Positions 1-9,570 of a stretch of 47,493 nucleotides of DNA are shown piece by piece (within the stretch, counting starts at the first letter, position 1; every line of letters starts with the position of its first letter). The notes under the pieces were generated by a model. The model saw nothing but the letters and a program-made list of their open reading frames with translations, made no database searches and was not told the origin of the DNA. The stretch is from assembly GCA_003427395.1 (NCBI GenBank), contig BFEA01000300.1, forward strand, positions 884,065 to 931,557, in the 5' to 3' direction. This DNA is from Chara braunii (taxonomy: Eukaryota; Streptophyta; Charophyceae; Charales; Characeae). The position numbers and the translations under genes are program-made.

Positions 1-184
1 AAACAAATCTGAAAAAAAATATATGTTACGGAGAAAAATAAACTAAACAAGATTTGCCCAAGCATAACATCCGAATTCCTTACCAAATTTGAAATAAAAA
101 TAAAATATGAAAAATAAATAATAGTAATAAAAATAAATAAAAATAAAAAGAGAATTACATTTAAAGAGAATTGAATTTCGACAC
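1..184 (+). repeat. AT-rich dispersed repeat, copy 1
   Basis: An A/T-dominated block with no coding potential. The stretch from about 20 to 115 resembles 6,185-6,300 on the same strand and the reverse complement of about 42,590-42,680. Shared words include ATATGTTA, AAATAAACT, CCGAATTCCTTA and TTTGAAATAAAAATAAAATAT. Three copies in one window make this a dispersed repeat. Its class is unknown, and the left edge is cut by the window. Confidence 0.6.
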
Positions 185-350
185 CGCTGTCGGGGCAAAT
201 ACTTCCTGACAAGGGTATTTGCCCATGATTTTCAACGCTGGACGCAGTCCGACTCCTTCGTTGAATTGAAAGACTTCATGAGACTTATAGTTGTGAAAAG
301 TTTATTCACACGAACTCTATGACCGAGAGACACTTTTTTTTAGAACTTGA
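185..350 (+). mobile_element. Terminal fragment of LTR-like family L
   Basis: This block is homologous to the reverse complement of 8,020-8,171. It begins with TGTC at 188, as LTRs begin with TG, followed by a perfect 10-bp hairpin: GGGCAAATAC (193-202) pairs with GTATTTGCCC (215-224). The same TGTC-plus-hairpin layout occurs at 8,137-8,171 (-), 17,150-17,184 and 22,716-22,748. A second small hairpin, GGAC (240-243) with GTCC (247-250), corresponds to GTCAGAC/GTCTGAC at 8,108-8,124. No internal domain follows, so this is a fragment or solo end. Confidence 0.5.
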
Positions 351-820
351 CGTCGTTGACGTCCGACCGAAATAGCAGTATTCGGCAGTACGACCTGTCG
401 GCCGCGGGTCCTGACAATGCCGCAGGGGTATACGGTCCTGGGAATGCTAATAATAAAAATAAATAAATAAATAATAATAATAATAATAATAATAATAATT
501 ATTATTATTATAATAATGCGCGGCCGTGGCCACGTGATTTAGGGTCTTAGAGGGCCGAATAGGTGGCCGCGCAGTGTACTACGTGGCCGTCGCAAGCGTG
601 TTGTGCCGTCAGGCGGTCGCTGTGTTGGCGGCAGCGTGACTGGCCAGCGGTTGTGGTTGTTGGAGTACGCAGGCGTGGACTGCGTGAGGCCATGTGGGGT
701 GCCGCACTGGGCTGAGCTCTTCATAAAAGAAGAGTTGCTCCTATTTCAACGTGAAAAAGAAGCTAGGTCAGCGGGATATCATATCAGACTCTTGCTCAAC
801 ATATGCTGGGGTCGAATCCA
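351..820. other. Unassigned spacer with an (AAT)n tract
   Basis: I recognise no gene here. It contains an (AAT/ATT)n microsatellite at about 447-516 and then a GC-rich stretch (520-720) with several GGCCG words. Open frames here lack domain motifs and are probably chance. Confidence 0.5.
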
Positions 821-1113
821 ACACGTTGCGCCACTGGGCTGGCTCCTTTTGGAGCAGCCAAGCCTTTTGGTGCGGTCGTTTCGGCCGTGCGATCAATCAG
901 ATCGGGTGGCTGAAAATAGCCGCATGGAGATTGAAATGACCCTGTGCAAGGATGACACGCATAAATCGAGGAAAGGTCCGACTTCTTTTGTTTTCGAGCC
1001 CAGCGGGCTTCGAAATCGGGTCTGTATTTCAACAGTTTATGGGGTGCCCATGACCCACGGGCAAGGTCCTACCTCGTTGGCAGCGAAATGAAAAAAAAAA
1101 AAAAAAAAAAAAA
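821..1113 (+). mobile_element. U6-containing SINE-like retroposon, copy 1
   Basis: This matches the minus strand of about 39,650-39,965 along its length. Both contain CTCCTTTTGGAGC, then a U6 snRNA 3' half, then CTGTATTTCAACAGTT. The last segment is the reverse complement of a tRNA-like head that stands in forward orientation at 19,226. The block ends in a run of about 22 A (1,090-1,113), as expected for LINE-mobilised RNA. The order is therefore U6-like RNA followed by an inverted tRNA-like piece. The left border is approximate, and no target-site duplication was confirmed. Confidence 0.6.
928..979 (+). pseudogene. U6 snRNA 3'-half relic
   Basis: The segment TGCAAGGATGACACGC followed by ATAAATCGAG and AAAGGTCC matches the 3' half of plant and animal U6 snRNA, which forms the catalytic core of the spliceosome. 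The AGC catalytic triad of normal U6 is altered here (the surrounding TTAGCATGG reads TTGAAATGA). Upstream, 868-927 can be read as a very diverged U6 5' half, including a TTTCGG-type 5' hairpin. It is embedded in a SINE-like repeat and has no plant U6 promoter element, so it is not a functional gene. Confidence 0.7.
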
Positions 1114-1593
1114 ACCGGGGGGGGAGAAGGGGAAAAAGTCAAGCTCATAATTTTTAATTCGCGTCTATAATTTTTTATGGCCAATGTTATTTTTGCTGGC
1201 CCTGAAACTTTTTCTGCGGGTAGGTGGGCACCTATCCTATATATATGAAGTTTTTCAGAATTTTTTATTCAGTGGCTTTTTATCTAAAAATCATTAAACT
1301 CGGGGTTCTTTTCGTATCCCCCCCCCTTCGATCATAAAATGGCGGCCCCAAGTTGTTCCTCCTTGTTTGCTCACCTTGCAGTGTGAGCAGCAGGGGGAAA
1401 AAGTGGGCAGGGGTCCCAGAGTGACGAGGTGCAGCTGAGTGCAGCCAAAGCAAAACAAGAAAAAAAAAAAAAAAAGGGAAGAAAATAAGAGGGTAATTAA
1501 AAGGAAAATGAAAAGGGGAGGCTGGAGGGCTATGAGGCTTGTGGAGCAGTGCGTGGGGAAAGTTGCGCCATATGCAGCTGGATTTGAGCTTGG

Positions 1594-1630
1594 GTCTGCG
1601 TTTTAGCAGACAAGGTGCCCTTGGGGCACC
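1594..1630 (+). repeat. Two adjacent perfect hairpins in H1
   Basis: GTCTGC (1,594-1,599) pairs with GCAGAC (1,606-1,611). It is followed at once by GGTGCCC (1,614-1,620) pairing with GGGCACC (1,624-1,630) across a TTG loop. Both stems are perfect. Confidence 0.7.
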
Positions 1631-1733
1631 ATGAGGGAAGTTTTTTTCTTTTTTTTTCTCTTATCTGGTTTTTCCTTTGTTAAGGAAAAACGAGGCTGCT
1701 AAAAAAAAAACAAAAGCAGCAAAATTAGGGGAT

Positions 1734-1975
1734 GTGTGTGCACCTGGCCACTATTGGGGCCATGTTCTCAAGTGGTTTGTTGCACTTGGTGCAGCAGACC
1801 AACTAGGGGAATAGCACTAAATATGGCCAGGCTTAGGGGGAGCTGTACTTTTTTTGCTTTTGGGTATGTGCACCTGGCCTCTGTCGGGGCCAAGTTCTCA
1901 AGTGGTTTGTCGCACTTGGTGCAGCAAACCAGTTAGGAAACTGGCTCTGAACCTGGCCAGGTTTAGGAGAAGATG
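1734..1975 (+). repeat. Tandem duplication, about 125 bp x 2
   Basis: The segments 1,734-1,851 and 1,864-1,975 share GTGCACCTGGCC, GTTCTCAAGTGGTTTGT and GCACTTGGTGCAGCA in the same order, and each ends in a TGGCCAGG block. Each copy also forms a TGGCC/GGCCA hairpin near its start. The duplication lies upstream of the H1 TATA box and may be a promoter-proximal repeat. Confidence 0.7.
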
Positions 1976-2125
1976 CATTGCTGAGGCTGAGCTTTAGCAG
2001 TAGCAGTCCAACAAGGGAGTGGCTGAATACAACCTCCCCTTGGTGAATTTACCTTAGGGAAAGAGCCAGGTCCTTTTCCTAGTGGATGGACTTGGCCTTT
2101 TTTGTTGTGTGGGGCTGGTATGTGC

Positions 2126-2149
2126 CCTTGATCTCACTTGGAGATCAAG
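2126..2149 (+). repeat. Pre-promoter hairpin of H1
   Basis: CTTGATCTC pairs perfectly with GAGATCAAG across an ACTTG loop. The homologous position of the inverted H1 copy (38,380-38,408) carries a different but also paired stem, CCTTGGTT plus CCC against GGGAACCAAGG. The stem sequence changed while pairing was kept. Confidence 0.65.
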
Positions 2150-2211
2150 GGTCCAGCCTGAGCTCGAATTTTTGGCTGAGAGCTCAAGCTGCTACCACCA
2201 CCTCCCTCAAC

Positions 2212-2218
2212 TATAAAA
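2212..2218 (+). promoter_or_regulatory. TATA box of H1, left copy
   Basis: TATAAAA lies inside CTATAAAAAC, downstream of a C-rich CACCACCTCCCTC tract. The inverted H1 copy has TATAAAAG at the equivalent place (38,277-38,283, minus strand). Conservation between diverged copies supports a Pol II promoter in the element's LTR-like region. The start of transcription, expected about 30 bp downstream, cannot be fixed from sequence. Confidence 0.6.
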
Positions 2219-2332
2219 ACAGCCAGCAGCCAGCCATCCAGCAGCCAGCCAGCCAACAATCATTGGTGGCTGGTGCTGCTTGCAACTCACTTGGGTGATT
2301 GCTGGCTGCTGGAGGAGGAGCTGCTGCTGGCT

Positions 2333-2352
2333 AGAGAGAGAGAGAGAGAGAG
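2333..2352 (+). repeat. (AG)n microsatellite
   Basis: About ten AG dinucleotides just downstream of the H1 TATA box. Confidence 0.9.
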
Positions 2353-2619
2353 TGAGGGTGGAGGTCTGCAGAGAAAGGGAGAGCTGAGAGAGAGATTGTT
2401 GGAGGTGGACATAGTTGTGGGGCACAACCATAGCCACCACCTCAGCGGAAGGAAGAAGCGCAGGAGGTTTGCAGGGAGGTTGAGGCTGGAGGCTGCCATA
2501 GCCACCACCTCTGGAGGAAGGGAGGAGACTGCGGAGCCCTGCAACCGCGACTTAGTTGGAAGAGGAGCTGAGGAGGCTTGCGGTCAGGGGGAGATGCTGC
2601 TGCTGTGCAACTATAACTG

Positions 2620-2960
2620 CGGATGACGCAAGGGAGGTGCTGCCCGTTTGGTGTGGCAGCAAGAGTGAGTTTTTTTGTGACGCAAGGGAAGTGCTGCATG
2701 TTTGGTACGGCAATGCTAGTGAGCTTTTTGACGGTGCAGGGGGAGTGCTGCCCGTTTAGTGCGGCAGCGGCAATAAGTTTTGGTGGCGGTGCGGAAGCGC
2801 TGCTCGGGTTTTGTGGCGGCAGCGCCAGTTTTAACGGCAGCGGTGCGGAAGCGCTGCCTGGATTTTGCGGCGGCGGTGATTTTTTTAACGGTGCTGACGT
2901 TAGGATGTTTGCATAGCGCGGCGACAAGACATTGGCTCAGGGAGGTGCCGCTTGATCAAC
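2620..2960 (+). repeat. H1 hairpin tandem array
   Basis: Five to seven units of about 50-56 bp, each with a [GA]CGCNNGGGARGTGCTGC-like start, a GC-rich hairpin and a T-run. The best hairpins are GCTGCC (2,639-2,644) with GGCAGC (2,655-2,660), GCTGCC (2,747-2,752) with GGCAGC (2,763-2,768), and GCGCTGC (2,797-2,803) with GCAGCGC (2,819-2,825). Between the latter two, both arms change together. The word GGAAGCGCTGC here recurs in the unrelated-looking H2 family near 28,300. Long open frames across the array are periodic-repeat artefacts. Confidence 0.65.
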
Positions 2961-4353
2961 GACAGTGTATCCGGTGGGATCGTGCTGCTGAAATTGACGG
3001 TGGTGTCGGCATTATTTTTGTTGGGGTTATGCCGTCCGGTTGGCGGCACATCGGCGGTACCATTGTGAGGGAAAATGTTGTGGATCTTTTGCGTTACAGC
3101 GGAGGCGGTTTTTTTTTGTGTGATATTGCAGTGATGCTGCGGGGCAGCCATGGTACCGGGTTTGATGGCGCAACAAGCAGTGGTCCATGTATTTTTGTGG
3201 TACGCGGTGGCTATGGTGGATCCCAGTGTGGCCTAGACGTTGGGCTGACGCTGGAACGTGGTTGGGACTGTGCGACAGGGGTGAGGGGGTCAACGACATG
3301 CAGAAAGTGTCGAGCTGTTGCATGAGGCGACAATAATTACTGGGTTGTGGCACCTGCGGGTTTCACCGGGGGCCATTTTTATTTTTTTTACGCCATGCAG
3401 TGCAAACGGTTTTGAGTTTTGGACCATCTGGTGTTGCGGACCATAGTATGGGACTGCATTGGGACCATTTTGGGACCAGGTGGGACGGATTTTGAGGTTG
3501 AGGTCGACACGTTAGTGTGGTTATTGTGAGCGGGCATGGTGATTTGAGGTGGCGAGGACTTGTGTTTGGGAGGAACTGTCCACAAAAGACACGGTGTCAT
3601 TGGGACATGAGAACTACAGGGAGACTCATTCATGGGAACACCCTCTTGGAGGGTTATCTCACTTGAGTTCCTCATTAGAAATGACTTTCGCTCATTCCAA
3701 CACTTGGAGAGTGAGGCGGTCGTCGTTCAGCGGAACGGCCACGAGTTGTGGAGTTGTAGCTTTTATTTGAACTTCAACTGCGGTTGTCTTCTTAACTCTG
3801 ATTGGAATATTATTAGGTTTTCTTGAGTGCGCCAATTCAAACTTCACTCAAGGTCTGTTGATTGACTCAGATTTCCCTTCACACCTGGGTGAACCTACAC
3901 TTTGCTTGACCTTGTTGTGTTGAATGTTGAAAAGAAAAGGCAAAGGGAAGTTGTGTGAGTCATGCCGGTGAATGAGAAGGTCTGACGTGAGTCTGGGATT
4001 GTACTTTTTTCTTTTGAACTCGTTTTCTTTGCATGCTATGCAGGTAGGTAGATGGATGCTTGCTATGAAGAATGATTTTGTCTGTTGGGGAAAAAAAAAA
4101 AGATTGTTCTTTTTCTATCTTCCATCTGCCTGCATGATAAAAGTATTGAACGGGTACCGTGAAAGAAAACTTGTGAATATAATGAAGGTGCAGTAAATTG
4201 AACTTAGTTTTTCGGGATTGACATATTCTATCCCAAATGATTTTATCTACCTGTATTTGTCAATATGATTCTCATTTTCTATCTCATGCAATTTCTTTAT
4301 GTTTAAGTCATCGTGAATCGAGAAGGAATGAGAATAATTGAAAACTACTTGCG
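2961..4353 (+). other. H1 interior without recognised genes
   Basis: Non-coding by appearance, with several T runs of 8 or more. Around 3,440-3,490 the word GGGACCA is repeated; the inverted copy has the same words at about 37,420-37,445. The segments 3,640-3,670 and 37,205-37,250 share GGGTTATCTC and CTTGAGTT. An AT-rich tract with a poly-A run lies at 4,085-4,110. Confidence 0.5.
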
Positions 4354-4660
4354 GTGAACGCATTCTCTGTTCTCTGGGAAGCATCCAAGGCGGGGGTTCG
4401 TATGCTTTTGGAGCTGACCCTGTTATCGACATGGAGTGGACCCGACTCGTCGAGGGTGGTACTTCGCCGACTCGGTGGTGATGGTCCAACCTCTGGGATC
4501 CGGGTCTTCGGGCTCGGGCGAGGGGAAGGAGTATCCACAGACCACCTCCTAGAGGGAGAGGTATGCAACACTACAAGCCATGCACCTGATCAAGAATCAT
4601 CCGCGAGGCAACCTGTCATCCAAGAGGATTGAAAATGTGTGGAGACGGGTGTATGCGTGT
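4354..4660 (+). pseudogene. Conserved reading-frame relic of H1
   Basis: The C-terminal part of this open frame includes CNTTSHAPDQESSARQ then PVIQED. The inverted H1 copy encodes CNTSNNAHEQESSAKQ then SVIQED (about 36,021-36,208). Conservation at the amino-acid level, with substitutions, indicates that this stretch was once coding. An in-frame TGA ends this copy after QED, while the right copy reads on to WECMETGV. Upstream, 1-nt differences put the two copies out of frame with each other. I recognise no domain or function, and the ORF has no strong ATG. Confidence 0.45.
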
Positions 4661-4984
4661 TTAATCTTAGGACGACGATAGGGTGAAATGGATAACTTTG
4701 GCAACGCGTCTCATCAAGTCAAAAATAAGGCGACCGGCTACCATGTCGGCTGCATCTATGTGATTGTCGGAAGCCAACTCCTTGTTGGCGGCTGTATGAT
4801 TGTTTTGTGGAATTTGACCCGGGGTGGTCGGATTTTATCTTGATTTTGAGTTGTTGGATGTACCACATGAAAATTTTAACCTTTTCAGTTATCATTTCAG
4901 ATTGGGTATGTCTCTGTCGACTACAGTTGATTCTTTTCGATGAAATTATGTGTGTTTTAAATTTTCTTTTTATTGTGTTTAAGA

Positions 4985-5480
4985 GACTAGGAGGAGTTGT
5001 GGTTTCACGCTTGGTTGAGACCGTCCTAGTCGACCGACGTCCGCTTCGTACTTAGGAGATCAGCGCCGTAAGGAACGGACGACGTTCGGGTCCACTTGGC
5101 GTTAACCAAGCGTATCTATGCTACATCGAGCGAGCAAACGCCCTCGGCTGACCTACCACTGTAATTGCATCTAAAAACTTTCGCACGTGGGTCAGTAGCC
5201 CGGTAGGGATCTACCCCTAAGGGTGGTGACAGCCCCTTAGGGAAGGAAAGCTTATGCTCCGCGGGAACCTATCCTGTCGTAGGGGACCGCGGGATGTACA
5301 GCTGGCGCACCCGGCTAGAGCAGCGAAGGAACGGCGCGACCGTGCACATCTCGGCGACTCGCGGGATTATGTATGCGTCGTTCCTAAGTTGTCTCCTATT
5401 TTGTTTTGGTTTTGTTTTAATCCTTCGTGACGTAGTCGGGAGGGCCCTCGCTTACGAGGGGGCCGATGCGCTCGACACCA
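4985..5480 (+). repeat. Terminal domain T, copy 1 (end of H1 left)
   Basis: A roughly 500 bp GC-rich module with these landmarks in order: GGACTAGG-like start, a rightward AACCAAGCGTATCTATGCTA, CCCTAAGGGTGGTGACA, CCTATCCTGTCGTAGGG, GTACAGCTGGCGCACCCGGC, a CGTGACG[TC]-GTCGGGAGGG block, and the end GATGCGCTCGACA. Related copies lie at 7,167-7,376 (-), 7,480-7,985 (+), 30,110-30,640 (+), 34,890-35,372 (+), 35,383-35,700 (-) and 40,055-40,620 (-). TGGCGC just after GTACA resembles the start of an LTR-element primer-binding site, so an LTR end may lie there. That reading is a guess. Confidence 0.65.
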
Positions 5481-5483
5481 CGA

Positions 5484-5814
5484 TCTTTGCCGATTTTTTT
5501 TTTTTATGGCATAGCTAAATACCTTGAAAATTTACAGATCTGTACTTCACATAATTCAAAATCCACTAAAAAGATTTAAAAATAAAATAAAATTGTTTAG
5601 ACCCCGAACTAAAGTGAAAAAAAAAAGTGAAAAATGAAAAAATACGTGGGCAAGCACGTTTTGATACCGCCATTTTTGGCGATTTTTAATTCTTATTTGG
5701 CTTAGCTAAATAACATTAAAAGTTACAGCCATGTACGTCACATCATAGAGAACTCACCAAAAAAACGTTAGAAAAAAATTATTTGTTTTAGGCCCCGAAA
5801 TAAATTTTGGCGGG
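5484..5814 (+). repeat. AT-rich repeat with GCCATTTTTGGCGATTTTT motif
   Basis: Two degenerate copies in tandem (from 5,484 and from about 5,664). Each has a short palindrome (CCATTTTTGGCGATTTTT at 5,670), then AGCTAAATA, then ACAT-A-TTCACAT-like words. Further copies lie at 6,320-6,435 and 8,735-8,975. The family is unidentified and non-coding. Confidence 0.55.
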
Positions 5815-5925
5815 GGCCGAACGCCGTCGGGTTCGGACCCCGTACGACACCTCGAACGCCGGTACGTACGGAGGTCTGCCCGGGGACCGCCGTACGTACG
5901 GGCTAGTGACCCTGTATATATATAT
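5815..5925 (+). repeat. GC-rich inverted repeats next to a TA run
   Basis: CCGAAC pairs with GTTCGG (about 5,817-5,836). GGTACGTACGG and CCGTACGTACGG form a longer inverted repeat around CCCGGGGACC. A (TA)n run follows at 5,915-5,930. The block is unlike its AT-rich neighbours. Confidence 0.6.
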
Positions 5926-6169
5926 ATATATTGCCAATATTATTATTATTTGTTTTTTTTTATTGGAAGTAGTAACTATTTACATGTATAACTTTGACTT
6001 GAAAGTGNCTTTCTATCATTTTTTTTGCTTTTGATTAAGTAATTTTTTTATGTAATTCAAAAGTATATTATCTTTTTTCTAATAGAGAAATACTTTTTTC
6101 TGTTACCATAGGTTTCTGAAATTTATCCATAACGCAGACCTTAAAAAAAAATAAAAAAATTAAAAAATA

Positions 6170-6435
6170 AAAAAACATCTAAAACAAATATATGTTATGA
6201 AAAAAAAACTTAAATGAACAACATTTGCCTCAACATTAAATCCGAATTCCTTATATAATTTGAAATAAAAATAAAATATAAAAAATAAATAATAATTAAA
6301 AAAACAAAAAATAGTAAGTGGGCGAGCATGTGTTCGCACCACCATCTTTGGTGATTTTTCATTTTTTTCGTGGGATAGCGAAATGCCTTGAAAATTTACA
6401 GATGTATATTTCAAATAATATAAAGTGACCACTTA
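6170..6435 (+). repeat. AT-rich dispersed repeat, copy 2, plus CCATCTTTGG motif
   Basis: 6,185-6,300 repeats the window's first block. It is followed by a CACCATCTTTGGTGATTTTTC palindromic word and AAATGCCTTGAAAATTTACAGA, which also occurs near 5,518-5,540. The two AT-rich families are therefore linked in one larger repeat here. Confidence 0.55.
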
Positions 6436-7166
6436 CACAAACAATCTACTTGTCATTCTATTTTTGGTTGCAACTTGACCAAATATAGACCTCTTCTGCT
6501 CGTCTCTAACAGTATGCTCTGCCATCAAATATCGGGCACCCAATGAGGCTATTGTTTGACCTGCTTTTCTCCTTCCTTTCTTGTTTTCCTCTTTCAGGCA
6601 CTCTCTATCTTCTTTCCCTCCTTCCTCCTCGTGCTTCGTTCCCTCAACGATTAACTTTTTTTTTTTTAAGAATACTCAAGTTCTTATACTTGTGGCTCCT
6701 TTTCCACTTTGTGGAGTATGAATCTGGTTCATTTTCCTCTGGGCCTCCGACTAGTCCAATCGAAAACAACATTTATAGTAAATTTTCATGCTTCCTTTCG
6801 CCTGACTGAGGGACCTCTGACTAGTATTGATTGCTCTATAGAATAAAGGCTTGACTGTCAGTTTGCCATCCTTTCAACAATTACTTGTAAGCACAGAGAG
6901 ACACCCACCTAGTATCATACCAAGGCTATCTGAAACCGTATCAGCTTCATATAGGAATGCATTGATCATATATTGCACTGCACTAGGCCCCCAAAGACCC
7001 GCACCTAGATGGCATAGTGCTTCAACTACCCTACATAGACAAATTGCATTTGTAGACCATATTATTATTATTTGTTGTTATTTAGTTAATATATTTGTGA
7101 ACTTTGTGGCTTGTCTGCCAGTTGTCCGATCCAGAGACATCTCCCCCGGATGTCATTCGAAGACAG
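6436..7166. other. Unassigned AT-rich interval
   Basis: I see no gene or repeat I can name. Open frames of 88 and 144 codons lack recognisable domains. The second runs into the inverted T fragment, so it is unlikely to be real. Confidence 0.4.
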
Positions 7167-7376
7167 TCAAGGAGGAGTTGTCCGATGTCGAGCACATCGG
7201 CTCCCGCCTTTCTCGCAAAGTGCGGGAGCCCTCCCGACCATGTCACGCAGGAGTTAAAAAAAAGAAAAAAACCGAAACAATTTAGGAACGACACAAAATA
7301 ATCCCGCGAACCGCTGAGACAGTCGTGGTTGCATCATCCCTTCGCCGCTTTAGTTGGGTGCGCCAACTGTACTTTC
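7167..7376 (-). repeat. Terminal domain T, 3' half only, inverted
   Basis: Read on the minus strand this runs from GTACAGTTGGCGCACCC through CCTGCGTGACATGGTCGGGAGGG to GATGTGCTCGACATCGG. This is the distal half of domain T. It stops exactly at the GTACAGTTGGCGC motif, where a forward copy's upstream sequence begins. The inverted T copy at 35,383 contains only the other half and breaks at the same motif. Confidence 0.6.
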
Positions 7377-7985
7377 CGAGAATCCAGTTATCATTTTGGA
7401 ATGGATATGCATTCTATCGACTAAAGTCAATTTCTTTTGATGTAATTATGTATGGTTATTATGACTTTCTTTTAACTACGTGTCTAAGGGACTAGGATAC
7501 TTTTGGGTTTCACACTTGGTTGAGATCGTCCTAGTTGACCGGTTTTTTGTTTGTACTTCGGAGATCAGCGTCCTAAGGGACGAACGACGTTCGGGTTCAC
7601 TTGGCGTTTAACCAAACGTATCTATACTACAGCAAACGAACAAATGCTATCGGATGACCTACCTCTGCATTGTATCCCAAACTTTTCACATGTGGGTCAG
7701 TAGCTTGGTAGGGATATGCCCCTAAGGGTGGTGACAACCCCTTAGGGAAGGTAAGGTGTGCCCCGTGGGAACCTATCCTTTCGCACCCGGTTAGAGTGGC
7801 GAAGGTATGACGTGACCGTGACTGTTTCGGCGGTTCGCAGGATTATTTTGCTCCGTTCTCAAGTTGTCTCTGTTTTTGTTTTATTTAACTCCTGCGTGAT
7901 ATGGCCGGGATGACTTTTGCACTTGGCTAGAATGGGGGGAGTCGATGCGCTCGACAGGTGGCGCTGTTGCTGGTTAATGTCGTTA
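7377..7985 (+). repeat. Terminal domain T, copy with H1-type upstream sequence
   Basis: 7,377-7,480 resembles the sequence just upstream of T in both H1 copies (CAGTTATCATTT words). 7,480-7,985 is a full-length T ending in GATGCGCTCGACA. Relative to copy 1 it lacks part of the GTACAGCTGGCGC motif (it reads CTTTCGCACCCGG). It is probably a truncated H1 3' end. Confidence 0.6.
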
Positions 7986-8019
7986 CTCTCGGACGCCATA
8001 AGCGTCCACACTAAAGTTC

Positions 8020-8171
8020 AGAAACATTTAGTCTCTCAGTCATGGGTTGGCATGAATAAACTTTTGGCAAACGTCAGTCTCATTAAGTTCCTTAATACAA
8101 CGAAAAAGTCAGACAGCGTCTGACATCGAAACCCCCGGGCAAATATCCTTGTAAGGGTGTCTGCTCCGACA
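8020..8171 (-). mobile_element. Terminal fragment of family L, inverted
   Basis: This is the reverse complement of a block homologous to 188-330. TGTC on the minus strand starts at 8,171, followed by a hairpin (8,137-8,167) and GTCAGAC/GTCTGAC (8,108-8,124). The 188-330 and 8,020-8,171 fragments face each other and bracket 7.8 kb. No evidence shows that they are the ends of one element. Confidence 0.5.
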
Positions 8172-8332
8172 CCGAGATCTCGAACAACAACTCTTTGGCC
8201 AAAAACAAATTGGGGGGCCCTGCGCACTACAAGGGATCCCCCAAAAAACATTTCAGACCATTGTGAGCAAAAAAAAAAAAAGGTAAAATGGGGAGGAGTA
8301 GGGGTTAATAGTGGGTCCACTTCTACACATAA

Positions 8333-8729
8333 CGAGGAGGAGGAAGAAAAAGAAAAGGAGGAGGAGGAGGAGAAGGAGAAGGAGGAGGAGGAGAAAGAAG
8401 AAGAGGAGGAGGAGGAGGAGGAAGAAAAGGAGACGGAGTACGAGGAGAAGAAGGGGAAGGAGGAGGAAGAGGAAGAAGAGAAGCAAGAGCAGGAGGACGA
8501 GGCAGTGGAGGAGGAATGGGTCATGGCGATGGAGGAGGAGGAGGAAAAAGAAGAAGAATAGCAGGCGGAGGAACAACAGGGGAAGGACGATGTCTTGGAA
8601 GAGGAAGAAGAGGAGGAGGAGGAGCAAAAGGACGAGGCAATGGAGGAGGAGGAATGACCCGTGGCGATGGAGGACGGGAAGAAGGAGGAGGAAAAAGAAG
8701 AAGAATAGTAGGGGGAGGGTGAGGAGGAG
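8333..8729 (+). repeat. About 400 bp purine-rich tract (GAGGA/GGAA)n
   Basis: Almost all A and G on the plus strand with a handful of interruptions (for example near 8,440 and 8,519). Such mirror-like homopurine DNA can form triplex (H-DNA). Poly-Glu, poly-Arg and poly-Ser/Leu open frames across it arise from base composition and are not genes. Confidence 0.85.
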
Positions 8730-8734
8730 GAGGA

Positions 8735-8975
8735 TACTTTTTTTTTTCACCGCAATCTTTGATGATATATTTTTTTTATAAATTCAAATTGACTGGAACT
8801 TATAAAAATATACGTCACTTCTCAGAGAACCCACAATAATTGTTTTCAATTAAAAAAACCTTAAAGTTAAAAAAATAGGGTAAATAAAACAAAAAAACTT
8901 CAAAAAATGAAACATAAAATTGGAGAGCATATTTTTTACACGACCATTTTTGGTGATTTTTTTTTTTTTTTCAAC
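8735..8975 (+). repeat. AT-rich repeat, third copy of the CCATTTTTGG family
   Basis: It has the family landmarks ACGTCACTTCTCAGAGAACCCA (compare 5,737-5,757) and CGACCATTTTTGGTGATTTTT. It is bounded on the left by the purine tract. Confidence 0.5.
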
Positions 8976-9570
8976 TTATCAAAATGCGGCAAACATTCAT
9001 GGGCAGCATCTCAGACGAACGATCTTCTCTTAACCATATCTTTCTACCCTATGAGAAGAGTTGTGCTATGGTTGATTTTCATATCATGGGACTCAGATGA
9101 AAATGCTCGAAGCTAGCAGGCTTCAGGTGACTCTACATTCAGAGGTTACAACCTCAGAGAGTACGGAGACATGATACGAAGCACAGAAAACTCACAGTAA
9201 AAAGAGAGATTGAAAGTGTGATTTAGAGGGATGAGTGAGGATTCGAGATTAGTGTTGGTCATGCTCTCTTCTTGTGTACTCCCTGAGATTATTATGAGTT
9301 CTCATTTTTCCCTCATTTACTTACTTGCCTCTGCTCTTGCCTCTGCACGAGTCAGTCAGTCTTGCTTCATCTACATTGCCCTTGGTTGATGATCTTATTT
9401 GCTGATAATCGTGTTACACTTCTCAAAATTAGAAAATTGGCAAAATTGATGCATGCATGACATATCAGACTTTTATGATTATTATTTGCATAATTCTTTG
9501 CTGTTCTGAATCAAAATAAAAGATTCCTAAGACCGGGGATCGATGAAGACTGCAATTGAGGGTCTTACAC
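8976..9570. other. Unassigned interval
   Basis: I see no domain-bearing frame, RNA gene or repeat here. The stretch is of mixed composition and lies just upstream of element L copy A. Confidence 0.4.

Larger units (their letters stand above)
1330..5490 (+). mobile_element. H1 element, left copy
   Basis: A roughly 4.1 kb repeat whose inverted partner lies at 35,383-38,700. Collinear landmarks on both copies are an AAAATGAAAAGGGGAG block, a long hairpin before the promoter (2,126-2,149; partner 38,380-38,408), a TATA box, hairpin tandem repeats, repeated GGGACCA words near 3,459, a short conserved reading frame (4,354-4,660) and terminal domain T (4,985-5,480). No Gag, Pol or transposase is visible, so it is probably a large non-autonomous element (LARD-like). 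Borders are approximate, and no target duplication was identified. Confidence 0.6.

Noticed and set aside
603-1091. 162-codon open frame as a gene
   Set aside because: It runs through a U6-containing SINE up to its poly-A tail and has no domain. It is an accident of the retroposon sequence.
2207-2927. Several antisense and sense frames in the H1 hairpin region
   Set aside because: They follow the period of the tandem hairpins and the GA/CAG-rich composition, and they are not conserved in the right H1 copy.
185-8171. A single 8 kb DNA transposon bounded by inverted L termini at 188 and 8,171
   Set aside because: Both termini also occur as single LTR-like ends elsewhere (17,150; 22,716), the interior is a mosaic of unrelated repeats, and no transposase is present.
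8036-8781. Open frames of ~155-165 codons encoding poly-Ser, poly-Leu, poly-Arg or poly-Glu
   Set aside because: They are translations of the homopurine tract in several phases on both strands; low complexity explains them.
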